DNA from: Comamonas piscis
GTDB lineage: Bacteria > Pseudomonadota > Gammaproteobacteria > Burkholderiales > Burkholderiaceae_C
Direction of reading: 5' to 3'
NCBI RefSeq assembly: GCF_014109725.1
Contig: NZ_CP058554.1
Location: 1,860,001 to 1,924,000, forward strand
Length of the DNA stretch: 64,000 nt
The position numbers were made by a program, and so were the translations under genes. The notes below the pieces were generated by a model. That model was not told the DNA's origin, did not search any database, and was given only the letters and a program-made list of their open reading frames with translations. Positions within the stretch are counted from its first letter, which is position 1, and each line of letters opens with the position of its first letter. Below, in pieces: positions 8,801 through 17,063 of this stretch.

Positions 8801-11800
8801 GGCCGGGATTGCGCCTGTGGTGACCATCAGCTCGGCACCGGCGATCACGGCGGCGAATGAGCTGTCCTATACCGTCTCTGGCACCTGCACGGCCAATGGC
8901 ACGGACGTAGATGTTCTGGTTGGCTCCGTCGCTGCCTCGGCACAATGCAGCGGTGGCATCTGGTCCACCGCAGGCCTGAATGTGAGTGGCTTGGCAAATG
9001 GACCCATCTCGGTCGTTGCTTCGCAAACGGTGGGTGGTCTGTCAGGCTCGGGCAGTTTGGTGATCAGCAAGGACTCGGAGGGACTTGCCCCGGTGGTCAG
9101 CATCACCTCGGCGCCTGTCATCACGGCGGCCAACGAGACGGGCTATACCGTCTCGGGCACCTGTTCGGAAAACGGTCTGGGGTTGACAGTGCACATCGGT
9201 GACATCGCCGTTGTGCCGCAGCCGGTCTGCAGCGGTGGCATCTGGTCCACCGCAGCGATCGATGTCAGCAGCTTGCCGGATGAAGCGGTGCTGGTGACGG
9301 CTTCGCAGACGGTGGGTACCCAGACGGGTACCGGTAGCCTGGTGACCACCAAGGACACCGCAGGCGCCGCGCCCGTGGTGGCCATCACCTCGGCAGCAGC
9401 GATTACGGCGGCGAACCAGTCGGCCTATACCGTCTCTGGCACCTGCACGATAGAGGGCAGCAACGTGGCCGTCCTGGTCGGATCGGTAACGGCATCGGCG
9501 TCTTGCACAGGCGGCGTGTGGTCCACTGCAGCGCTGGATGTCAGTGGCCTGCCCAATGGATCGGTCACGGTGACCGCGTCGCAGACAGCGGACGGCCAGA
9601 CGGGATCGGGCAGTTTCGTCACCAGCAAGGACTCCGCAGGGACTGCACCCTCGGTGACCCTCACTACGGCGCCAGCAATCACGGCCGCCAACCAGGCTGC
9701 CTATGTGGTATCGGGCAGTTGCTCGGTCAATGGCACGGATGTCTCCGTTCTGGTGGGCCAGGTCGCTGCAACGGCGCCTTGCAACAACGGCACCTGGACT
9801 ACTCCGGGCATGGATGTCAGCGGTTTGCCCGCTGGCGCGGTCACGGTCATGGCCTCGCAAACAGCGGCTGGCCAAACGGGATCGGCGAGCGTGGTGGTCA
9901 ACAAGGAACAGGGGGGGATCGTGCCCTTGGTGAACATCACCCCGCCACCTGATATCACCGCCACTAACCAGACGGCCTATACCGTATCGGGCACCTGCTC
10001 GGTGGCGGGTACCAACGTGGCCGTCCAGGTCGGCTCCATCGCGGCCTCGGTAGCTTGCGATGGCAGTACCTGGACCACCGGCCCTCTGGATGTCAGTAGC
10101 TTGCCCAATGGATCGGTGACGGTGACCGCCTCGCAGACGGTGAGCGGCGGCTCGGGATCGGCCAGTGTGGTGGTCAACAAGACTGCGGTCGCTACGGCGC
10201 CTGTGGTGACCATTGAATCGGCCCCCGTCATTACGCTGGCCAACCAAGCGTCCTATACCGTATCGGGCACTTGCTCGGCCAATGGCACGAACGTGGCTGT
10301 CCAGGTCGGCAATGTGACCGCCTCTGCGATGTGTAGCGGTGGAAGCTGGTCTGCTCCGAGCCTGAATGTCAGTGGCTTGCCCGAAGGCGTAGTGGTCGTA
10401 ACGGCTGAGCAAGTCGTAGGTGGCGAGCCCGGATCGGACCGCGTGGAGACCACCAAGACTACAACAGTGATTGTTCCCGTGGTGGTCATCACCTCGGCAC
10501 CTGCGATCACTGCATCCAATGAAGCCACCTATGCCGTCTCGGGCACCTGCTCGGCCAACGGTCAAACAGTGAGCGTGCTTGTTGGAACCCTACCTGCAGC
10601 GGCACTGTGCAGCGATGGCATCTGGGCTACCGAGCCCATTGATGTCAGTGGCCTGGACGATGGACCAATCACGGTGCAGGCCTCGCAAGACGTCGGTGGT
10701 CAAGTGGGGACGGTCAGCCTGGTGATCAGCAAGGACACGGCCGGCGCAGCACCTGCCGTGAGCGTGACCTTGGCACCGGCGATCACGGCAGCGAACCAAG
10801 CGGCTTACACCGTCTCGGGCACCTGCTCGGTGGACGGCACGAACGTGGCTGTCCAGATCGGCTCGGTAGCTGCATCGGCGCAGTGCAATGCCGGTATCTG
10901 GTCGAGCACGGCCGTGGATGTCACTGCCTTGGCCGATGGCCCGGTGACTGTGACGGCCTCGCAAACGCAGGGTGCCCTAACCGGCTCGGGCAGCCTGGTG
11001 ACCACCAAGGATGCCGTTGGCGTGACACCCGTGGTGAGCGTGACCTCGGCACCGGCGATCACGGCGGCGAACCAAGCAGCCTATACCGTCTCGGGCACCT
11101 GCTCGGTGAACGGCACGAACGTGGCAGTCCTGGTCGGCTCGGTCACTGCATCCGCACAGTGCAATGCAGGCATCTGGACCTCTGGGGCCGTGGATGTCAC
11201 TGGCTTGCCCGATGGGGCGGTCACGGTCATCTCCTCGCAAACCGCCAATGGTCAATCGGGATCCGGCAGCTTGGTGACCGCCAAGGACGCGGCAGGCGTC
11301 GCTCCTGTTGTGGCCATCACGTCCGCCCCTGCGATCACGGCATTGAACGAGTCGGCCTATTCCGTCTCGGGTACCTGCTCGGCCAATGCTGGGGTGGTGA
11401 CAGTGCTGGTCGGCTCGGTGTCCACATCGGCGCAGTGCAACCTGGGCATCTGGACCACTCCGGCCATCGATGTCAGTGCGCTGGCTGATGGATCGGTTAC
11501 GGTGACGGCCTCGCAGCTGTTGGACGAGCTGACAGGTTCCGCTAGCCTGGTGATTGGCAAGGACACGGCAGGCGCTGCCCCCGTGGTGACCGTGAGCTCG
11601 GCACCGACCATTACTTCGACTAATCAGGCGTCCTATGACGTTTCCGGTACCTGCTCGGCGAATGGCAGCCCTGTTGCGGTTCAGGTGGGATCGGTGGCTG
11701 CAACGGCCTCATGCGCGGGTGGTAACTGGGCCGCTACAGGCCTGAATGTCACTGCGCTGGCCAATGGACCGGTCACCGTGACAGCGGCGCAGACGGACGG

Positions 11801-14800
11801 CGGCCAGACGGGATCGGGCAGCCTGCTGACCCTCAAGGACACGGCAGGCGTAGTCCCTGTGGTGACCGTGGACTCGGCACCCGCCATCACGGCGACCAAC
11901 CAGGCCGCATATACCGTCTCGGGCAGTTGTTCGGTCAGCGGCACCACTGTGGCAGTTCAGATTGGCTCGGTGCCTGCATCGGCACCATGCACGGCCGGCA
12001 CCTGGACCGCCGAAGGCGTGAATGTCAGCAGCCTGGCCGATGGTTCGGTCACTGTGACCGCTGCGCAAACAGCGGGCGGAGTGATCGGATCTGGCAGCCT
12101 GGTGACCAGCAAGACCACCGGCGCAGTCGAACCTGAGGTGACCATCACGTCGGCACCTGCCATCACGGCAGCCAACCAAGCGGCCTATGTTGTCGCGGGC
12201 ACCTGCTCGGTGAATGGCACCAATGTGAATGTCGAGGTCGGCTCGGTGCCTGCATCGGTGTCGGCATCGGTGGCCTGCACCAGCAACAGCTGGACGATCG
12301 CCGCGTTGGATGTCAGCACGGTACCCGATGGAACGGTGATCGTCACGGCTGCGCAAACGGCGGGCGGACTGACCGGGTCGGACAGTGTGGACGTCAACAA
12401 GGCCACCGGCGGAGTGCAACCCGAGGTGAGCATCAGCTCGGCACCTGCGATCACGGCAGCCAACCAAGCGGCCTATACCGTCTCGGGCACCTGCTCGGTC
12501 AACGGCACCAACGTGGATGTCGAGGTCGGCTCGGTGCCTACATCGGTGTCGGCATCGGTGCCTTGCACCAGCAACAGCTGGACGACCGCCGCGTTGAATG
12601 TCAGCACGGTGCCCGATGGAACGGTGACCGTGACGGCTACGCAAACGGTGGGCGGACAGTCCGGATCGGACAGTATGGACGTCAACAAGACGACCGGCGC
12701 AGTCCAACCGGTGGTCACCATCACGTCGGCACCCGCCATCACGGCAACCAATGCGTCGGCGTACTCCGTCTCGGGTACCTGCTCGGCCAACGGCAGCAAT
12801 GTGGTTGTGGAGGTCGGCTCGGTGTCAGCCACGGCGCTGTGCAATGCCGGCATCTGGGCGACCGAGGGCATGGACGTCAGCGGTCTGGCGGATGGATCGG
12901 TTGAGGTGACGGCTACGCAAACGGTGGGCGGCCAGACGGTCACCTTCACCACCAGCAAAGATGTGGCAGGCGCCGCACCTGCGGTGGCGATCACCTCGGC
13001 GCCTGCCATCACGGCAGCCAACCAAGCGGCCTATACCGTCTCGGGCACCTGCTCGGCGGAGGGCGCCAACGTGGATGTGCGGATCGGCGGCCTCGCTGCA
13101 TCGGCGGTTTGCAACACCGGCATCTGGGCCAGCTCGGCGATCGATGTCAGTGGCCTGGCTGATGGCCCGGTCTCTGTGTCGGTGTCGCAGACGGTGGGTG
13201 GCCAGACGGGCACCGGCGGTTTTGTGACCAGCAAGGATGCCGCTGGGGTGGTACCTGTGGTGGCCATTAGCTCGGCACCTGCGATCACCGCATTGAACCA
13301 GGGCGCCTACACCGTCTCGGGCACCTGCTCGGCCGAAGGCAGCACCGTAACCGTGCTGATCGGATCCATTCCTGCCTCGGTGCAGTGCAATGGTGGCATC
13401 TGGGCGACCTCGGGCGTGGATGTCAGTGGCCTGGCCGATGGCGCGATCACAGTGATGGCCTCGCAGAGCGCTGGTGGTCAAACGGGATCGGGCAGCTTGG
13501 TGACCAGCAAAGACTCGGCAGGCGCGGCACCATCCGTGGCCATTACCTCGGCCCCTGCGATCACGGCGAGCAACCAGACGGCTTATACCGTCTCGGGTAC
13601 CTGCTCTGCGGATGGCGCCAACGTGGCCGTGCTGATCGGTTCCCTCTCGGCCTCGGCCGTGTGCAACGGCGGCATTTGGGCGACCTCGCCCATCGATGTC
13701 ACCGGTTTGCCCGATGGATCGGTCTCCGTGACGGTATCGCAAACGGCGGGTGGCCAGACGGGCACCGGCAGCGTTGTGACCACCAAGGACTCGGCAGGCG
13801 CGGCACCATCCGTGGCCATTACCTCGGCACCTGCGATCACGGCAGCCAACCAGACGGCCTATAGCGTCTCGGGCACCTGCTCGGTCAATGGCAGCAATGT
13901 GGTGGTACTGATCGGCTCCCTGTCGGTCTCCGCGCCTTGCAATGACGGCACCTGGGCCACCGCGCCCGTGGACGTCAGTGGTTTGCCGAATGGACCGATC
14001 ACGGTGACGGTGTCGCAAACGGCAGGTGGCCAGACGGGCACCGGTGGTTTTGTGACCAGCAAGGACTCGGTGGGCGTCGTGCCCGTGGTCACGGTGACCT
14101 CGGCCCCCGCCATCACGCTGGCCAACCAAGCCTCCTATGCCGTGTCGGGCAACTGCTCGGCGAACGGTAGCAACGTGGCGGTCCTGGTCGGATCCATACC
14201 GGCATCGGCAACCTGCAACGCTGGCGCTTGGTCGGTTTCGGGCCTGAATGTCAGTGGCTTGCCGAATGGACCGGTCACCGTAACGGCTGCGCAAACTGTG
14301 GGCGGCCAGACAGGGTCGGGCAGCTTGGGGACCAGCAAGCAAGCTGCAGCGGTGGCCGTGACGGTCAATGTGGCGCCTAGCATCACCAGCAGCAACCAGG
14401 CCAGCTATGGCGTTGTCTCCGGCAACTGCAGCGCCGCTGCGGGCACGGTGACGGTCAGCATAGGCAGCACCAGCAATACGGTGGCCTGCAATGCCGGCAG
14501 CTGGAGCCTGAGCGGTGTGGATGTGCGCAGCCTGCCCGAGGGTCCCGTCGAGGTGAGAGCCTCGCAGACGGTGGCTGGGACGGTTGTTTCCGGCACGCTC
14601 AATACCGTCAAGGACACGGCAGCACCGGTGGTGACAATCACCACGGCAGCGAACATCGGCAACGCCAACCAGAACGCCTATAGCTCTGCGGGTACCTGCA
14701 CCAGCGGCGACGGTCTGGTGACGGTGCGTGTGGGATCTGTCACGGCGACGGTGGCCTGTGTCAACGGGGCCTGGACGGCGCCTGGTATGCGGGTCGGTGC

Positions 14801-16445
14801 CTTGCCCAATGGATCGGTCACGGTGACGGCATCGCAGACCGATGAAGCGGGCAATACCGGCAGCGACACGCGCCAGGTTTCCAAGAACACGGACTCCGGT
14901 GGCGAGCCGCCCGAACCGCCCGTCGCGTCGATCGCGGCCCAAAACGGCACCTGGATCATCAGCGATGAGCTCAATGGAGAGCCTGGTCGCGGCATGGGTA
15001 TCGAAATCCAGGATGGCGTCCTGTTCATGCAGATCTACAGCTACCGCGAATCGGGTGAACCCACCTTCTTCACGGCCCTGGGGACCTTGCAGGACAACAC
15101 CGTGACCGCTCCGCTGTACTTCTACGAAGGCGGGCGCTTCTTTGGCAGCGAGCAACGTGATGGCCATGCAGCCGGCAGCCCTGGCAATGTGGTGATCACC
15201 TTTACCAGCCGGACCACGGGGACGATCCAGTTCCCGGGCGAACCGGCGAAGGCCATGCAGCGCTTTGACTACGAAGGCACGCCAACGGGGGTCTTCTCCG
15301 ACCCGGCGTTTGTCGACCGCTGGGCCATGGTCGAGCTCAACAGCAACAACCAACCGGTGCGCAACTGGTGGGCGGATATCGGCAGCAGCGAGCAGGTCTC
15401 CCTGAGCGAGGACTGGGCGGCTGCCGCGATGAGCTGGCCTTATCCACCGGGTGTGGCGACGACGGTCCATGGCTTCGGCGGCACCGTATCGGGCCATGTG
15501 CTGGCGCAGTGCAGCTACGGCGGCCGTGATCGGGTGTTCAACTGCTCGGGCAACAGGGCGGGCGCCACCGGAGGGCCGGTGATCGCAATGACGATGCAGC
15601 GTCATGTGGACCAGATCAACGGTACTTTGCAAGAAGGGGGTGGCGCTGTCCGGCGCCTGGTGGGCTTCCGCGTGGCACGCGCAGCCTACACCTGGCAGGA
15701 CAACCAGAGCGTGCGCACCAGCTACTACGCACCGGGCTATGCACCCGAGTCGGGCACCTGGGTGGTCAGCAACGAGCTGCGGGGTCTGCCGGGTCGAGGT
15801 CTCTCGATCGAGCTGCAAAAGCCCATCAACAGTGAAGACCATATGTTGTTCATGTCGGTCTACGACTATCAAAGCGATGGGAAAGCGACCTTCCACAGTG
15901 TGCTGGGTGCGCATGATGCCTCTACCACGCCAGAGCCCAACACGCCGGATCTGCCCACCGTGCAGTACCAGGGTGGGCGCTACTTTGGTGGTCCGGCTGC
16001 GATTGCCAGCTTCAAGGATGACGCCGGTCTGACCCAGTCGATCCACTTCAGCGCTCCATCGGTGGGCACCCTGGCCTTCCCAGGTGAGCAGCCGGTGCAG
16101 ATCGAGCGCTTCTACTACGGTGTGAACAAGGGTTCTGTCCAGTCGCTGCTTGGATCCTGGGCTGTGCTGTCCGCCACGGATGCGATGCCCAGCCGGAACT
16201 TCCGCTTCCAGAAGCGCGATGAGAACGCGGTGATCGATACCGACTCGGGCTATGTCTGTGTTGCTGAAGTGCTGCGCCAGTTCAACTTCCGCTGCAGCGC
16301 ACCGAACGGCGCACCCGACTTCCGCTTTGTGGCCGGCTTCTATGGCGCGAGCACCGGCATTGTGGGAGATGCAGAAGACGCGCCGGCCATCACCGTGATG
16401 CGGGTGACCGATCCGAAGGGAGAGAGGGTGCAGACGGGCGACTGA
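5874..16445 (+). CDS. giant secreted Ig-like repeat protein (paralog A, about 30 repeats)
   Basis: A 3523-residue protein preceded by AAGGAG. Residues 1-31 are a Sec signal peptide (RRLLYGGLASLALVCS, ending NASA). About residues 32-237 form a globular domain starting GRAYGLQVTADVAG that resembles what I recall as choice-of-anchor-P domains. About residues 238-3008 are some 30 tandem repeats of 92 residues, each with the pattern APAITAANQ..YTVSGTCS..., a second Cys about 20 residues later and a GIWS-type Trp, as in bacterial Ig-like domains. The last 515 residues hold two related units beginning GTWIISDELNGEPGRG (residue 3025) and GTWVVSNELRGLPGRG (residue 3294). These resemble the GxWWNPxESGRG family of secreted Proteobacterial proteins. 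No beta-barrel, LPXTG or type I secretion tail is visible, so the surface route is unknown. A surface fibre or adhesin is my inference. Confidence 0.88.
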   Translation: MNPIGAQRTLRRLLYGGLASLALVCSFNASAASAGSGRAYGLQVTADVAGLGLGVPIADTGLKTAPPDFNTPSSVLNASVAAGAGNLLTVRTGVLTSSTQSKLAQNSVASSSSVSGLALKLAGLGLGADTISSQAKMSCVNGTLTPEGSAQILGASGSLVGVSVAANTRVDLTIGVPTLGTMVGVILHTNEQTLSPDGKTFSVNALRVELVASALGIRLLGASVIVGNSSATMADCAPTVTLGPLPLITTSNQAAIPVSGSCSAGSGNVTISSTPTGATQSLPCSATGSYSGSVNTTGLADGPVTLTASQPPAGPARSASQSTTKNTAPVLQPPVVTVVSAPHITAANQASYSVSGTCSANGASVAITIGSVGGATSTAQCSGGLWSATGLNVASLVNGPITVTASQTVSNLTGTGSLLTSKDSTGAVPVVVVTSAPAITAANQTSYTVSGTCSVNGTNVSVAIDVVEATVPCTGNIWAAAGLDVSGLLNGALTVTATQTANGQTGTGSLGTTKDSAGAIPVVTISLAPAITLANQAAYTVSGSCSVNGNNVAVLVGSVSASALCTNGGWSTAGLDVSALPNGSVTVMASQTVGAQTGSATLVTSKDVTGAVPVVAVTSAPTITPANQASYTVSGNCSVNGNDVAVLVGSVSATATCNGGIWSSTGVNVSSLLDGSVTVTASQTANGQTGSGSLVTSKNTVVDAPVVTISSAPAITAQNEAAYTVSGTCSADGTNVAVQVGSVTASAPCTGNIWSSPGLDVSGLTDGAVLVTASQTVGGQTGSGSLVTAKDTAGIAPVVAISAAPAITATNQSAYTVSGTCSVNGTNMVVLIGSIAASAACDAGLWTTSAVNVGALPDGAVTVTASQTANGQTGSGTLVIAKDTAGVAPAVAVTSAPAITGANQASYVVSGTCSANGTNVAVLVGSIAASAMCDGSVWATAGLDVSSLPDGAVTVTAAQTVNGQTGSGSLVTSKAAAGIAPVVTISSAPAITAANELSYTVSGTCTANGTDVDVLVGSVAASAQCSGGIWSTAGLNVSGLANGPISVVASQTVGGLSGSGSLVISKDSEGLAPVVSITSAPVITAANETGYTVSGTCSENGLGLTVHIGDIAVVPQPVCSGGIWSTAAIDVSSLPDEAVLVTASQTVGTQTGTGSLVTTKDTAGAAPVVAITSAAAITAANQSAYTVSGTCTIEGSNVAVLVGSVTASASCTGGVWSTAALDVSGLPNGSVTVTASQTADGQTGSGSFVTSKDSAGTAPSVTLTTAPAITAANQAAYVVSGSCSVNGTDVSVLVGQVAATAPCNNGTWTTPGMDVSGLPAGAVTVMASQTAAGQTGSASVVVNKEQGGIVPLVNITPPPDITATNQTAYTVSGTCSVAGTNVAVQVGSIAASVACDGSTWTTGPLDVSSLPNGSVTVTASQTVSGGSGSASVVVNKTAVATAPVVTIESAPVITLANQASYTVSGTCSANGTNVAVQVGNVTASAMCSGGSWSAPSLNVSGLPEGVVVVTAEQVVGGEPGSDRVETTKTTTVIVPVVVITSAPAITASNEATYAVSGTCSANGQTVSVLVGTLPAAALCSDGIWATEPIDVSGLDDGPITVQASQDVGGQVGTVSLVISKDTAGAAPAVSVTLAPAITAANQAAYTVSGTCSVDGTNVAVQIGSVAASAQCNAGIWSSTAVDVTALADGPVTVTASQTQGALTGSGSLVTTKDAVGVTPVVSVTSAPAITAANQAAYTVSGTCSVNGTNVAVLVGSVTASAQCNAGIWTSGAVDVTGLPDGAVTVISSQTANGQSGSGSLVTAKDAAGVAPVVAITSAPAITALNESAYSVSGTCSANAGVVTVLVGSVSTSAQCNLGIWTTPAIDVSALADGSVTVTASQLLDELTGSASLVIGKDTAGAAPVVTVSSAPTITSTNQASYDVSGTCSANGSPVAVQVGSVAATASCAGGNWAATGLNVTALANGPVTVTAAQTDGGQTGSGSLLTLKDTAGVVPVVTVDSAPAITATNQAAYTVSGSCSVSGTTVAVQIGSVPASAPCTAGTWTAEGVNVSSLADGSVTVTAAQTAGGVIGSGSLVTSKTTGAVEPEVTITSAPAITAANQAAYVVAGTCSVNGTNVNVEVGSVPASVSASVACTSNSWTIAALDVSTVPDGTVIVTAAQTAGGLTGSDSVDVNKATGGVQPEVSISSAPAITAANQAAYTVSGTCSVNGTNVDVEVGSVPTSVSASVPCTSNSWTTAALNVSTVPDGTVTVTATQTVGGQSGSDSMDVNKTTGAVQPVVTITSAPAITATNASAYSVSGTCSANGSNVVVEVGSVSATALCNAGIWATEGMDVSGLADGSVEVTATQTVGGQTVTFTTSKDVAGAAPAVAITSAPAITAANQAAYTVSGTCSAEGANVDVRIGGLAASAVCNTGIWASSAIDVSGLADGPVSVSVSQTVGGQTGTGGFVTSKDAAGVVPVVAISSAPAITALNQGAYTVSGTCSAEGSTVTVLIGSIPASVQCNGGIWATSGVDVSGLADGAITVMASQSAGGQTGSGSLVTSKDSAGAAPSVAITSAPAITASNQTAYTVSGTCSADGANVAVLIGSLSASAVCNGGIWATSPIDVTGLPDGSVSVTVSQTAGGQTGTGSVVTTKDSAGAAPSVAITSAPAITAANQTAYSVSGTCSVNGSNVVVLIGSLSVSAPCNDGTWATAPVDVSGLPNGPITVTVSQTAGGQTGTGGFVTSKDSVGVVPVVTVTSAPAITLANQASYAVSGNCSANGSNVAVLVGSIPASATCNAGAWSVSGLNVSGLPNGPVTVTAAQTVGGQTGSGSLGTSKQAAAVAVTVNVAPSITSSNQASYGVVSGNCSAAAGTVTVSIGSTSNTVACNAGSWSLSGVDVRSLPEGPVEVRASQTVAGTVVSGTLNTVKDTAAPVVTITTAANIGNANQNAYSSAGTCTSGDGLVTVRVGSVTATVACVNGAWTAPGMRVGALPNGSVTVTASQTDEAGNTGSDTRQVSKNTDSGGEPPEPPVASIAAQNGTWIISDELNGEPGRGMGIEIQDGVLFMQIYSYRESGEPTFFTALGTLQDNTVTAPLYFYEGGRFFGSEQRDGHAAGSPGNVVITFTSRTTGTIQFPGEPAKAMQRFDYEGTPTGVFSDPAFVDRWAMVELNSNNQPVRNWWADIGSSEQVSLSEDWAAAAMSWPYPPGVATTVHGFGGTVSGHVLAQCSYGGRDRVFNCSGNRAGATGGPVIAMTMQRHVDQINGTLQEGGGAVRRLVGFRVARAAYTWQDNQSVRTSYYAPGYAPESGTWVVSNELRGLPGRGLSIELQKPINSEDHMLFMSVYDYQSDGKATFHSVLGAHDASTTPEPNTPDLPTVQYQGGRYFGGPAAIASFKDDAGLTQSIHFSAPSVGTLAFPGEQPVQIERFYYGVNKGSVQSLLGSWAVLSATDAMPSRNFRFQKRDENAVIDTDSGYVCVAEVLRQFNFRCSAPNGAPDFRFVAGFYGASTGIVGDAEDAPAITVMRVTDPKGERVQTGD
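6585..14899 (+). repeat. tandem array of about 30 Ig-like repeats, 276-bp period
   Basis: By eye I count 30 units, almost all 92 codons (276 bp). Most units carry a TCGGGCACCTGCTCGG-type block encoding SGTCS. Two units (roughly 12126-12705) share a four-residue insertion after GSVP and the EV start QPEV/EPEV, which marks them as a recent pair. Units around 13500-14080 share long identical stretches. The first unit and the last two correspond to the first and last two units of the short paralog, while the inner units are expanded. Each unit has two Cys, probably forming one disulfide per domain. Confidence 0.93.
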
Positions 16446-16451
16446 GGAGGA

Positions 16452-16488
16452 GGGACACCGCTCGCCAGACCTGGCGCAGCGGTGTCCC
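16452..16488 (+). terminator. strong hairpin after repeat gene A (no T tract)
   Basis: GGGACACCGCT and CGCCAG pair with TGGCG and AGCGGTGTCCC around an ACC loop, just 7 bp after the stop. A similar hairpin with the same loop ACC follows paralog B. Without a T tract it may stabilise the mRNA end or act with Rho rather than terminate by itself. Confidence 0.55.
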
Positions 16489-16592
16489 AGCCCCTGAAGC
16501 GCCCAATTTCCTGGGTCATGCGCAATGGACATGGAATCTATGCCGGCCCTTGTTCTTCCCTGTAAGCCGAGGCCTTGATTTGGAGATGGAGG

Positions 16593-16618
16593 GCGCTGTC
16601 AGACATGTCAGACAGCGC
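16593..16618. other. 26-bp palindrome
   Basis: The outer arms GCGCTGTC (16593-16600) and GACAGCGC (16611-16618) flank a central GACATGTC palindrome, each separated by a single A. This is a symmetric protein-binding-type site or cruciform. It is not present before gene A. Confidence 0.5.
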
Positions 16619-16665
16619 TGAATCGGCAAAGGCCTTTGGCCTGCGTTGGCAAGGATCTGCCTTCC

Positions 16666-16692
16666 AGCCCGCCTTCATCGGCGGGCTTTTTT
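16666..16692 (+). terminator. Rho-independent terminator after repeat gene A
   Basis: The 8-bp stem AGCCCGCC / GGCGGGCT with loop TTCATC is followed by a T run. It matches the terminator at 5474 in stem core and position relative to the next gene. Confidence 0.9.
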
Positions 16693-16895
16693 ATGTGAAT
16701 CGCCAGCGACAGATGGGCTTACAAAATGCAGCATCTCACCTTCATTTCTCCTCTGAAAACTCGCCGCTGAGGAGGACGCATGTGCGTGTTTATGAACGGT
16801 TGGAACTCCGCTGCTCTCCGTCGCAATTGGCACCCCACCCCCGCGGGGACGCTGTAACAGGCCATAGCCGAGACCTAGCTCCGCTTATAGATCGG

Positions 16896-17063
16896 TTCAA
16901 TAAATTAATTTACCGTTTACCAAAGATTCGCAGTACCTTTGTGCTTGTGAGTAGTTGTGTCTGTATGAGTAATCAGCGGCACCTGTCCTTGACCGCCGGT
17001 TGGTAGGGTCTGAATGGATCACACCAAACCCTGGCGTCTTTGCGCGGTGCAGAAGGAGACGCT
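16896..17063 (+). promoter_or_regulatory. conserved promoter/leader block of repeat-protein gene B
   Basis: This is the counterpart of 5706-5873, with ungapped alignment and the same 168-bp length to the ATG. It contains the 12-bp palindrome TAAATTAATTTA (16901-16912), a direct repeat GTTTACC/TTTACC, and the invariant GTATGAGTAATCAGCGGCAC. The ribosome-binding site is AAGGAG at 17053. Confidence 0.7.

Larger units (their letters stand above)
16446..17063. other. intergenic region between the two repeat-protein genes
   Basis: This 618-bp stretch has no credible gene. In order it holds the trailing hairpin (16452-16488), a 26-bp palindrome (16593-16618), a terminator (16666-16692), the ATTTCTCCTCTGA motif at 16744, and the 168-bp promoter block shared with gene A. 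From the terminator to the ATG it has almost the same length as the region before gene A (398 versus 400 bp), so terminator, promoter and gene duplicated as one unit. Confidence 0.8.

Noticed and set aside
9042..10565. 507-codon antisense frame in the repeat array
   Set aside because: Periodic His/Arg/Asp-rich sequence follows the repeat period of the sense gene.
6585..14899. Tandem 276-bp units as a possible CRISPR or satellite array
   Set aside because: The units lie in one continuous reading frame and encode a repeated protein domain; there are no spacers.
12825..16532. 1235-codon open frame antisense to the giant repeat gene
   Set aside because: It is a product of GC-rich codon bias and repeated sequence: the same antisense frame stays open in each repeat and reads as Arg/His-rich, low-similarity text with no ribosome-binding site.
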